NCBI RefSeq assembly: GCF_002909255.1 | Contig: NZ_PIOB01000001.1 | Span: 1,116,001-1,180,000 of the forward strand | Length of the DNA stretch: 64,000 nucleotides | Direction: 5' to 3' | Source: Arenibacter hampyeongensis | GTDB lineage: Bacteria > Bacteroidota > Bacteroidia > Flavobacteriales > Flavobacteriaceae | Shown: positions 45,176 to 53,772 of the stretch, one piece after another | Layout: each line of letters starts with the position of its first letter | Numbering within the stretch: position 1 is the first letter of the stretch | Made by a program: the position numbers and the translations under genes | Notes under the pieces: model-generated | What the model saw: only the letters and a program-made list of their open reading frames with translations | The model's database searches: none | Told to the model about the DNA's origin: nothing

Positions 45176-46108
45176 CTATTTCTTATAATCCGATTTAATG
45201 ATTTCTTTAATCCCTTCCAAATAAGGGGTGGTTTTAAAATCGAAATGACTATTGAATTTGTCCGAGTTGAAGACATAATCCCTGTCATATTGATACATCA
45301 TTTCCGGCATTTCCCTCATAATCGGCATAAAAAGGCCAAGTAGCTTTACCATTAATCTGCTGGCAACCTGTATTCTAGGTTTTACACCCATTTCTCTAGC
45401 AATGGCCTCTATCCATTCCTTGCCTGTATACGGGTTTTTCGCTGTTGGTAAATGCCATATCTGATTGTACGCTTTTGCTGAATTGCCAAGCAAGGCGGTT
45501 GCCCTGCCGGCATCTGGAGTATAAGTAAAGGAATGTTCAAAATTTACGGAGGATAGCCAATTTGCTTTTTTTCCACTACTTAACGGTTTAAAAACCATCT
45601 CTGTCAACATGCTCGAACTTTTAATATTTGGGCCATAAAAATCTGCAGAACGGGCGATTAAGGCTTCAAGTTGTCCCTCTTTGACTTTATTCATGATCAT
45701 GCCGGCTACCTCCGAACGTATTGCGCCTTTCTTGCTTGGAGGATCAATGGGTGTTTTCTCATTCATACCATTTAAATAATTGGGGTCGTACATGTATATA
45801 TTGTCAAAAAACACCAATTTGCAGTTGTACTCAATGCAGGCATCAAGTACATTTTTTATGAATTTTGGCCAGTTATTTTGCCATACCAAAAGATTATAGG
45901 GAAAACCAAGGGTGACATATGCAATACTCGAGCCTTGGATTGCTTCAAAAACCTTCGTTCTAGCTGTAAGGTCAGCGGAAAAAAGTTGATCTGTTTCATT
46001 TATCTTTTGCGGATTTCTACTTACCAACCTAATATCGGTAGTATACTCTTTTAAAGCCTTGGCGAGTTCAATGCCAATTGCCCCGCCAGAACCCAATATC
46101 GTTTGCAT
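45176..46108 (-). CDS. NAD-dependent epimerase/dehydratase-like (extended SDR) protein
   Basis: The 310-residue protein starts MQTILGSGGAIGIELAKALK, a Rossmann glycine motif G-S-G-G-A-I-G beginning within eight residues of the start. RLVSRNPQKI resembles the NAD(P)-binding turn and FFDNIYMYDPN the region of the SDR catalytic Tyr. The canonical YxxxK is not obvious; the nearest equivalent, KKGAIRSEVAGMIM, has a different spacing, so catalysis may be altered. Typical extended-SDR C-terminal features (TYTPDAGRATALLGN, WHLPTAKNPYTGKEW) are seen. Sugar-nucleotide or nucleoside-diphosphate-sugar modification is one option among several. Confidence 0.78.
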   Translation of the reverse strand: MQTILGSGGAIGIELAKALKEYTTDIRLVSRNPQKINETDQLFSADLTARTKVFEAIQGSSIAYVTLGFPYNLLVWQNNWPKFIKNVLDACIEYNCKLVFFDNIYMYDPNYLNGMNEKTPIDPPSKKGAIRSEVAGMIMNKVKEGQLEALIARSADFYGPNIKSSSMLTEMVFKPLSSGKKANWLSSVNFEHSFTYTPDAGRATALLGNSAKAYNQIWHLPTAKNPYTGKEWIEAIAREMGVKPRIQVASRLMVKLLGLFMPIMREMPEMMYQYDRDYVFNSDKFNSHFDFKTTPYLEGIKEIIKSDYKK

Positions 46109-46402
46109 AGCTGTTTCTTTTGTTGATTAATTAGATATTTCAGATCTTGTCTTTGTTGTTATAGGTTGTAATAGAGGTGCAAAAGTTACAGTGATTGCAA
46201 GCCAATATTTTTCCACTATCAAAATATCCTTTTTAAAATTAAGAAAATTCCTTATTCTTTAGTGGTTTTATAAAGTTTTAATCGGCATATATGCAAGGCT
46301 TTAAATCAGTATTTTAGGTTTAGTACTATGTCAAATATAAAATCGTAATTTAGGCCTACCACTATATCTCACAGAACCATTATATTAATTTTGAAGTCCC
46401 TA

Positions 46403-47761
46403 ATGAATTTTAAGAAGAAATCCATTTTAACCTTATTTTCCATTGTCATTACGGCCTCTGCTATTGGGCAATCCAGGACAGTAGCTACGAATCGTATTTT
46501 AAGTGCCAATGATTTTCAATTTCTGGAAATACTTACAGCAACAATAATTGATAGTTCCCGTATTTATCCTGGACAGAAGGTTGCTGACCAAATGGGGAAC
46601 AACAATACGGGTATGACACTTGTAAAGCCGGGAGGCAGGGGCAGTTATCCTGCTTTTTGGATACGTGATTATGCCATGTCTTTGGAATCTGGATTTATTA
46701 CGAAGGAGGAACAAAGAAATATGTTGATGTTGACGGCTTCTGCCCAAGCCGATAGAACATGGATTACCAAAAATGGGTCCTTGATTCCTTTTGGTGCTAT
46801 TGCCGATCATATTCGTATGGACGATAGCTTACCAATCTACTTTCCTGGGACTTATAGTTTCGAGGAACAGGGAACTCCACAATTTGGCAGGACTCCGCCC
46901 TATGGCGATCAGTTTTTCTTTGTTCAAATGGCCCATTATTATATAAAAAGTTCAGCAGACTTATCCATTTTGGAACGGGAAATAAATGGCACCAGGCTTA
47001 TAGATCGACTTGAAATTGCGTTCCATGTGCCTCCATCGAGATTGGATAATCATATTGTTACTACCACGGACCATTTTAGGGGTATCGATTTTGGTTTTAG
47101 GGATGTAATGACCATTACAGGAGATCTTTGCTATCCGTCCATATTAAAATTTAGGGCAGCCTTGGATCTTGCCGACTTGTTTGAAAAACTGAACAACACA
47201 ACTAAAGCGGAAAAATACAATTCGATAGCCCAAAAAATCAAGGAGGCTTTACCGTTGGTGTTTTTGGATGAAAGAGGTATGCTTAAGGCTTCGAATGGAA
47301 AAGGTAGTCAGGCGGATGTTTGGTCAACTGCCTTAGCGATTTATTACGATATTTTAAATAAGGAAAATACGGATAGAACAAGCCGCTTCTTGTCCAAGGC
47401 CTACGAAAATGGCCATTTATCCTATAAAGGCAATATTAGGCACATTTTAACCACGGATGATTTTAACGGGTCTACAGCCTGGGAATTTTCATTGGCGCAG
47501 AAAAATACATACCAGAACGGGGCATATTGGGGAACACCAACGGGATGGGTGTGCTATGCCATAGCCAAGACCAATTATAAACTTTCGCAGAAATTGGCCA
47601 AAGAATTCGTAGATGATCTGCGTGAAAACGATTTTAGAAAAGGGTTGGAATATGGAGCTCCCTTTGAATGTTTTCATCCTTCCGGACACACACAAAACCC
47701 ATTGTATATGACCACAGTAAGTTGTCCCTTGGCTGCGTTTAGGGCAATTGTTGAACATTGA
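46403..47761 (+). CDS. Secreted six-hairpin glycosidase-like protein
   Basis: The 452-residue product has a signal peptide (about 1-22, ASAIGQ). ATG at 46403 is chosen over an in-frame TTG four codons upstream. The body looks like an (alpha/alpha)6 barrel. YPAFWIRDYAMSLESGF (about 82-98), PPYGDQFFFVQMAHYY, DFGFRDVMTITGDLCYPS, DDFNGSTAWEFSLAQ and GAYWGTPTGWVCYAIAKT all carry acids or aromatics lining such toroids in GH15/GH37/GH63-type enzymes. I cannot assign a GH family or the catalytic acids with certainty. It lies at the left end of the sulfatase region and is convergent with the first sulfatase, which supports a role in glycan breakdown. Confidence 0.65.
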   Translation: MNFKKKSILTLFSIVITASAIGQSRTVATNRILSANDFQFLEILTATIIDSSRIYPGQKVADQMGNNNTGMTLVKPGGRGSYPAFWIRDYAMSLESGFITKEEQRNMLMLTASAQADRTWITKNGSLIPFGAIADHIRMDDSLPIYFPGTYSFEEQGTPQFGRTPPYGDQFFFVQMAHYYIKSSADLSILEREINGTRLIDRLEIAFHVPPSRLDNHIVTTTDHFRGIDFGFRDVMTITGDLCYPSILKFRAALDLADLFEKLNNTTKAEKYNSIAQKIKEALPLVFLDERGMLKASNGKGSQADVWSTALAIYYDILNKENTDRTSRFLSKAYENGHLSYKGNIRHILTTDDFNGSTAWEFSLAQKNTYQNGAYWGTPTGWVCYAIAKTNYKLSQKLAKEFVDDLRENDFRKGLEYGAPFECFHPSGHTQNPLYMTTVSCPLAAFRAIVEH

Positions 47762-47824
47762 TAGTGCCTAAATGTTTTTCCTCTCTTTAGGAATTGTAGC
47801 CCTGTTTATTGATGTTGGATAGTA

Positions 47825-49702
47825 CTAAATAATATTGAGGTATTTCAATCTGAGCTGTACCTCTGAATCTTCAGCAACCGTTTTGGCTAGTTTATCCAAC
47901 TTAATATCAAATTTATAGTTGTAATTGCCAGAATTCATGAGCACGATCGAATTTAAAATTAAAAGCGCCTCACTTGGTTTTTCCGACTCGTACAGGGAAT
48001 TTGTCATTATTGCCGAAGGGTCCAATTTCTTTACAATACCTAGAAATTCGGCAGCGCGTACCCTGTTAATTAGCTCTGTGTCCTGGGAGGCCATTTCCCT
48101 GATATGGGATTCCATTCCATTGGCTTGCTGCCCGAAAGTACTACAAGCGATAATTGCCCAATATCTTTCCCGTGGGTCGGATGATTTTAGGGCAGTTGTA
48201 AGGGAATTCTTGGCATCATCAAAATGCTGTAGGTTTAAATCGGCAATCTCGATATATTTTTGAATTTCGTTACTGTGAATTTTTCCGAATTCCACAGGAT
48301 TTTCGAATGCCTTCTCAATCAGGAAGTGTTCGGGATAGAAAGATAGATCAGGCATTCCTTTTACCCAGCTAGCGAGTTTTTCTCGCATATTGATAAGTGT
48401 AGAGCTATACGCTGGATCATCTGCCAAGTTCTTTGTTTCATAGGGATCCGCATCAATATCAAAAAGCATTTCTGGGGCACGTTTTTCGAAAAAAACGGAT
48501 TGCACCTCATTGAGTTTTCCATCGTGGTACAAGGTCTGCCATTCCTGATAGGCCAATTGCTTGTAACGATAGTTGTTCATTAATCCGTCATAATTAAATG
48601 GCTGATAGCTCCTAATGTATTTATACTTTCCTTTTCGTACGGCCCGTACCACATCATATTTTTCATCAAATCTATCGGCATAACTATAGGTCTCGTCACG
48701 GGAATTTAATTCCTCGATCTCTATATCCTTGCCTAAAAATGCTGTTCCATCTATTTCTTTAGGGATATCAATTCCGGCGAGATTTAACACGGTTGGTGCC
48801 AAATCTATAAAACTCACAAAACCATTTATAGTGCTACCAATCTTATCTCTTACCAGATGTCTATAATTTTTGGGAACATGGACCACCATTGGCACATGCA
48901 ATCCGGTTTCATACAGATATCCCTTGCTTCCCGGCAAAACGCCACCATGATCGCCGAAGTAAAAAATGAAGGTGTCATCCAGGCGACCCTCTTCTTTAAG
49001 TTCCTTTATAATTTCCCCGACCTGACGGTCCATTTCCCTGATTTTATCGCGGTATAGAGCATTGGTGTATTTAAATAATTGGGTATTGGGATGATTGGGT
49101 TGAATCTTAAAAGAGTTTATATCTGTTTCAGTAGGATTGGACTCCATGTCCTGAGCAGTAAAGTGCATACTGGATTCATGGGAAACCCCAATGTTAAAGA
49201 CATGGAAAAATGGCTGTTTTTCAGACCTGTTTTTCCAACTGGCCTTCTTTGAAGATTCGTCCCAAACATCATCACTTTTTATTATATTGTAATCTTCCTT
49301 GCTATTATTGGTGGTGTAATAACCGGCCCGTCTTAAATAGGCAGGAAACATTTTGAGTGAATCGGGCATGGGGACAACGGCCATCTTTCTATGAAATTGG
49401 GCCCCAATACGTGGTCCGTAGCAACCGGATATTATTGCCGAACGGGCAACACTACAGACGGGGGCATTGGAAAATGCACGATTAAAGATCAAACCTTCTT
49501 TGGCTAGCGATTCAATATTCGGGGTAGGAATTCCATTGTCATCAAAAAGCTTTTGGTAGTGCTTGGAATTGTCCTCGGAGGTAATCCATACAATATTAGG
49601 GGGCAACTCCTCTTTTTGTTTTGTTTGGCAACTAATTATAGTAATGGCACATAGAAGGATGGCGCAAGTATTGAAAATTAGGCTATGATTAATTTTAACC
49701 AT
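47825..49702 (-). CDS. Sulfatase lipoprotein with C-S-V-A-R active site and C-terminal HEAT-like repeats
   Basis: The 625-residue product, counted from ATG 49702, has a signal peptide ending IISC (Cys25). S1-family sulfatases hydrolyse sulfate esters with a formylglycine made from Cys or Ser in C/S-x-P-x-R. Here the site reads C83-S-V-A-R87 with Val in place of Pro; the flanking NAPVCSVARSAIISG is otherwise typical, so the enzyme may be active if its maturase tolerates the change. Metal ligands are visible (SEDNS near 42-46, FYFGDHGGVLPGSKG). The C-terminal 120 residues are HEAT-like (DDAKNSLTTALKSSDPRERYWAIIACSTFG). It is divergent from the ThuA/redox operon; a longer start would add 13 polar residues. 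Confidence 0.9.
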   Translation of the reverse strand: MVKINHSLIFNTCAILLCAITIISCQTKQKEELPPNIVWITSEDNSKHYQKLFDDNGIPTPNIESLAKEGLIFNRAFSNAPVCSVARSAIISGCYGPRIGAQFHRKMAVVPMPDSLKMFPAYLRRAGYYTTNNSKEDYNIIKSDDVWDESSKKASWKNRSEKQPFFHVFNIGVSHESSMHFTAQDMESNPTETDINSFKIQPNHPNTQLFKYTNALYRDKIREMDRQVGEIIKELKEEGRLDDTFIFYFGDHGGVLPGSKGYLYETGLHVPMVVHVPKNYRHLVRDKIGSTINGFVSFIDLAPTVLNLAGIDIPKEIDGTAFLGKDIEIEELNSRDETYSYADRFDEKYDVVRAVRKGKYKYIRSYQPFNYDGLMNNYRYKQLAYQEWQTLYHDGKLNEVQSVFFEKRAPEMLFDIDADPYETKNLADDPAYSSTLINMREKLASWVKGMPDLSFYPEHFLIEKAFENPVEFGKIHSNEIQKYIEIADLNLQHFDDAKNSLTTALKSSDPRERYWAIIACSTFGQQANGMESHIREMASQDTELINRVRAAEFLGIVKKLDPSAIMTNSLYESEKPSEALLILNSIVLMNSGNYNYKFDIKLDKLAKTVAEDSEVQLRLKYLNII

Positions 49703-50006
49703 TGTATATGTTTTGAATTTATGGGCCAATATTTGGCACATGTCTGTTGTTAACAGTTCCCAATATAGTAAATCTTCTATATCCTTAGGACCTAATTAGC
49801 AATTTTAGAGTCCTTGTATGCAGTACTTTTATTTTTGGAAATTATAAGCAAAAAAATATTTAAAACCTTGAAAATAAGCACTTTAATGCCATAAACTTTT
49901 TTCGTTTAGTATGTTAAAAAGGCGTAATTGTTTGGTGGTATTCACATCCCGAAGGTTTTGACTCTTAATTATACCCATAAAACCCTTATTTTTATTGAAA
50001 TAGATG

Positions 50007-50026
50007 TTAAGTATACCTGTACTTAA
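50007..50026. promoter_or_regulatory. 20-bp dyad, candidate operator before ThuA/redox operon
   Basis: TTAAGTA (50007-50013) and TACTTAA (50020-50026) are perfect inverted arms around a 6-base centre, 26 bases upstream of the thuA-like ATG. The rest of the 349-base divergent interval (49703-50051) is AT-rich; a weak TTTG-N18-AGGTTTTG pair near 49940 was the only promoter-like match. Confidence 0.45.
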
Positions 50027-50051
50027 TTCGAAGGAATAATAATTACTAATT

Positions 50052-50900
50052 ATGAAAAGCAAAAGAGCCCAAATTGTTTCAACCATCCTTTTATCGTTAT
50101 TGTTTTTATCCACCTATTCATTAATTGCCCAAGAGCATCTTGATGTTGACCATCAAAAGAAAATGCATGAGCGCAATGCCATGGGAGACGGAGCAACATT
50201 GAAGGTTTTACTTTTTTCAGGTACTGGTTGGTTCCGACATCCTGACATCCCCATCGTAAATGGATGGATCGTACGGTTGGGTGCCGAACACAATATGCAG
50301 GTAGATGTAAGTGAAACTGGAAACGATATTTCAAAGGAAAAACTGAGCTATTATGATGTATTACTGTTCAACAATGCAAACGTCCTGGATAAAGTATTTA
50401 ATGAAGACCAGCGCAAAGCCATAGAGGAATGGTATAGAGCAGGGGGAGCAATTGTTGGTTTACATGCATTGTTGGTGCATCAGGAAAATTGGCCTTGGAT
50501 AATGGAATTGGGAGGTTGTGATTTTAATAGTGATTCTGAGTTTCTAAAGGCTAAACTTGTGGTTGATCCCATGGCAATGGATCATCCTGCCGTTAAGGGG
50601 ATGGGAAAAGAGTTTTGGTATGAAGCAGATTGGACCAATCACACCAAGTCTGTTACAGGCTTGCCAGGTGTACAGGTATTAATCAGGGTAGACGAATCAA
50701 CATACCAGCCAGTAAGAGAATATTTCCAGACTAGAGGTGGCGTAGCAATGGGAAAGGATCATCCCATAGCCTGGACCAGGGTTTGGGGTGGAGGAAGATT
50801 CTTCTATACAGAATTGGGTCATGACATTCGCTCATTGAATACGGATTTTGGAAGACAACATCTAATAGAAGGCATAAAATGGGTAGTGAAAAAGGAATGA
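50052..50900 (+). CDS. ThuA-domain secreted protein
   Basis: The 282-residue product has a signal peptide (about 1-26, SLIAQ) and then a ThuA domain with a class I glutamine-amidotransferase-like fold: LKVLLFSGTGWFRHPDIP (about 49-66), YYDVLLFNNAN, WYRAGGAIVGLHALLVHQENW, DHPAVKG and the closing GGGRFFYTELGHDIRS. The cysteine nucleophile of true amidotransferases is absent (GLHALLVH), as in other ThuA proteins. The family is linked to sugar metabolism and is a frequent neighbour of DUF1549/DUF1553 genes in planctomycete genomes. Here it begins the second redox operon, 64 bases before the cytochrome gene, and may act on the same substrate. Confidence 0.9.
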   Translation: MKSKRAQIVSTILLSLLFLSTYSLIAQEHLDVDHQKKMHERNAMGDGATLKVLLFSGTGWFRHPDIPIVNGWIVRLGAEHNMQVDVSETGNDISKEKLSYYDVLLFNNANVLDKVFNEDQRKAIEEWYRAGGAIVGLHALLVHQENWPWIMELGGCDFNSDSEFLKAKLVVDPMAMDHPAVKGMGKEFWYEADWTNHTKSVTGLPGVQVLIRVDESTYQPVREYFQTRGGVAMGKDHPIAWTRVWGGGRFFYTELGHDIRSLNTDFGRQHLIEGIKWVVKKE

Positions 50901-50964
50901 TAGGACATTTACCTTTAAATGATCTAAATCTGAAAATTAGTAATTCTATAAACCACAATTAAAG

Positions 50965-53763
50965 ATGGCGAAATCTATTTGTACAAATAGTATATATAGA
51001 CTTTTTTGGGTTTTGAGTATTCTATTTTTGGGTTCATGCTATGACTCATCAGATACTGAAATAAGTTTCAATAGGGATGTTCGCCCTATCCTAAATAGCA
51101 AATGTTTAAGATGTCACGGAGGAGTTAAAGCCAACGGGGAGTTTAGTTTATTATTTGAAGAAGACGCTTTTAATAAAACTCAATCTGGTAAACCCGCCAT
51201 TGTCCGTGGGAATCATGAAAAAAGTGAACTATATAGGAGATTGGTGTCCAAAAATCCTGAGATTAGGATGCCATATGAGTCTCCAGAACTCTCCCAGAAG
51301 GAAATCGAAATCTTGGCGAAGTGGATCGATCAGGGTGCAAAATGGGAAAAACACTGGGCGTATATTCCTCCTAAGGAAGACATCATACCACCTGTGGTAG
51401 CCGATAGCGGTTGGGTCAAGAATCCAATAGATCAGTTTATATTTTACAAGTTAAAGGAGAAGGGATTGTCTCCCTCTACAAAGGCGGATAATAATACCCT
51501 AATGAGAAGACTTTATTTGGACCTTACGGGATTACCACCGACCGTTGAAGAGGCCAAGGCTTTTTTGGAAGATAATTCTACCGAGGCTTACGAAAATTTG
51601 GTAGATCAATTACTGGCGTCTTCCCATTTCGGGGAAAGATGGGCCAGTATGTGGTTGGATCTGGCACGTTATGCGGATTCCAAGGGGTTTGAAAAGGATA
51701 CCAACAGGGAAATTTGGAAATTTCGGGATTGGGTAATAGCGGCCTTTAATAAGGATATGCCCTTTGATCAATTTTCCATTGAACAATTGGCGGGAGATCT
51801 ACTGCCAGAACCAACGGAGGAACAGTTGATTGCAACCGCCTTTCATAGAAATACCCTTGCCAACGATGAAGGAGGAACCGATAATGAAGAATTTAGAGTG
51901 GCTTCTGTTGTGGAAAGGGTAGCAACTACCTACGAAGTCTGGCAAGGAACCACAATGGCCTGTGTTCAATGTCACAGTCACCCATATGACCCTTTTAGGC
52001 ACAAGGAGTTTTATGAATCCATGGCTTTCTTTAATAATGCGGCCGATGACGATTCTTATTATGAAAAACCTAAACTTTTCACCTATTCCAAGGAGAACAA
52101 AAAAGAAGTGGAAAAGCTTTTGGAGTACATTAATGGGCGTTTGCTCCCTAGTGACGGACAAATAACAAAGTCACGTTTTTTATACGACCAAAAAGGGGCC
52201 TTGTTAACGCATCTGGGATATCGCTTCACGGAAGCTGAAGCATTTGATAAGACCAGTCCGTTTATAGAGTTGGACGGGGGTTTGAATTTTTTATGGCAGA
52301 TTCAAGATAGTTCATGGGCCAGCTACAATGATGTTGATTTGAAGAAAGTTAATAAGATGGGCTTTGTGGTGTCGGCTTCGCTGAAATATGCAGGTGATAT
52401 TTCCATTCATTTGGATTCCCTTAATGGAAGAAAAATTGGAGAAGTACGCATCAGTAGCACCGAAGGTTCCAAGCTTGTGGAAAACGGATTGAAACTTAAA
52501 GAGTTTAGTACCAATATACCCGATATTACAGACGAGCACGATATTTTTTTGCAGTTCCATAAAGGCGAGATTTATGTGCCCCATCTTTTCTATTTGGATA
52601 AGATCTTCTATTATGAAAAGGAACCTCTAAAGGATAATTTCGACAAGGAATTTAAGCAAAAATTGGAGGAACTTGCCCAGATTCCAACTACAAGTACTCC
52701 CATAATCCAAGAATTACAAAAAGATAAGGCTCGTAAAACCAATGTTTTTGATCGGGGAAGCTGGCTAAATTTAGGAGAAGAAGTACAAGTAGGTATTCCG
52801 AATATTTACGCTTTGGACGAATCCAAGGAGCCTAGCAATAGGTTGGAATTTGCGAAGTGGATGGTAAGTGATGAAAATCCTCTTTCCGCCCGTGTCGTGG
52901 TAAATCGTTTTTGGGAGCAAATCTTTGGAAGGGGTTTGGTGGAATCCATGGAGGAATTTGGTTCACAGGGCAAAAACCCAAGCCACCCGGAGTTGTTGGA
53001 TTGGATGGCAGTGAAATTAATGAAGGAATACAATTGGAAGATAAAGCCTTTGTTGCGCGACTTTGTCCTTTCGGCTACCTATCAACAATCATCGATTGTG
53101 GGCGACGATCTATTAGAACTGGATCCCAATAATAACTGGTTATCGAGAGGATCCCGTAAACGTCTTTCAGCGGAGCAGATTCGGGATGAAATTTTGTTGG
53201 TCAGCGGTTTGTTGAATAAAACGATCGGGGGACCAAGTGTCATAAATTCGGATGTTGAAATTGCTGGCGGATGGAACACCCTTCCGGATTATGTCATAAA
53301 AGGTGATGAAGCTTTGTATAGACGTTCGTTGTATACATTTTGGAAACGTGTAAACCCACCTATGAACATGATCGTATTCGATAGCCCGGATAGGTCAGCT
53401 TGTGTTTCAAGTCGGGTACTGACCAACACGCCCTTACAGGCCCTTAGTCTACTTAACGACAAAACTTTCTTTGAGGCATCGCAATTGTTGGCCAAACAAA
53501 TGTTTGAGGCTGATAATCAAATGGAGAATCAAATAAAATTTGGATATTTTAAGGTGATGGGAAAAAATATTGATAAGGACAAATTGATGCAATTGACCCA
53601 GCTCTATAAAGAGGCACTATCACATTATGAAAATAACACGGCTCATTTGGAATTTCCAGATGTGGCCTTGCAGTATTCAGGAAAAAATAAGCCAATGTTG
53701 GCGGCACTGACCATGGTGGCCAATGTATTCCTAAATCTGGATGAATTTATAGTAAAAGGATAA
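50965..53763 (+). CDS. PSCyt1-DUF1549-DUF1553 cytochrome c domain lipoprotein, copy B
   Basis: The 932-residue protein is about 150 residues longer than copy A. Its signal peptide ends FLGSC (Cys25), so it is a lipoprotein, unlike copy A, which has a membrane anchor. PSCyt1 carries C47-L-R-C-H51, DUF1549 carries C333-V-Q-C-H337 (VQCHSHPYDP), and DUF1553 ends TNTPLQALSLLND. The extra length lies between DUF1549 and DUF1553 (about 390-560), where ISIHLDSLNGRKIGEVRISS looks like a beta-sandwich of carbohydrate-binding type. The operon order thuA, PSD1, DUF1501, DUF2231 has gaps of 64, 9 and 2 bases. The beta-sandwich hints at a glycan ligand; that and the redox role are inference. Confidence 0.92.
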   Translation: MAKSICTNSIYRLFWVLSILFLGSCYDSSDTEISFNRDVRPILNSKCLRCHGGVKANGEFSLLFEEDAFNKTQSGKPAIVRGNHEKSELYRRLVSKNPEIRMPYESPELSQKEIEILAKWIDQGAKWEKHWAYIPPKEDIIPPVVADSGWVKNPIDQFIFYKLKEKGLSPSTKADNNTLMRRLYLDLTGLPPTVEEAKAFLEDNSTEAYENLVDQLLASSHFGERWASMWLDLARYADSKGFEKDTNREIWKFRDWVIAAFNKDMPFDQFSIEQLAGDLLPEPTEEQLIATAFHRNTLANDEGGTDNEEFRVASVVERVATTYEVWQGTTMACVQCHSHPYDPFRHKEFYESMAFFNNAADDDSYYEKPKLFTYSKENKKEVEKLLEYINGRLLPSDGQITKSRFLYDQKGALLTHLGYRFTEAEAFDKTSPFIELDGGLNFLWQIQDSSWASYNDVDLKKVNKMGFVVSASLKYAGDISIHLDSLNGRKIGEVRISSTEGSKLVENGLKLKEFSTNIPDITDEHDIFLQFHKGEIYVPHLFYLDKIFYYEKEPLKDNFDKEFKQKLEELAQIPTTSTPIIQELQKDKARKTNVFDRGSWLNLGEEVQVGIPNIYALDESKEPSNRLEFAKWMVSDENPLSARVVVNRFWEQIFGRGLVESMEEFGSQGKNPSHPELLDWMAVKLMKEYNWKIKPLLRDFVLSATYQQSSIVGDDLLELDPNNNWLSRGSRKRLSAEQIRDEILLVSGLLNKTIGGPSVINSDVEIAGGWNTLPDYVIKGDEALYRRSLYTFWKRVNPPMNMIVFDSPDRSACVSSRVLTNTPLQALSLLNDKTFFEASQLLAKQMFEADNQMENQIKFGYFKVMGKNIDKDKLMQLTQLYKEALSHYENNTAHLEFPDVALQYSGKNKPMLAALTMVANVFLNLDEFIVKG

Positions 53764-53772
53764 TATATTAGT

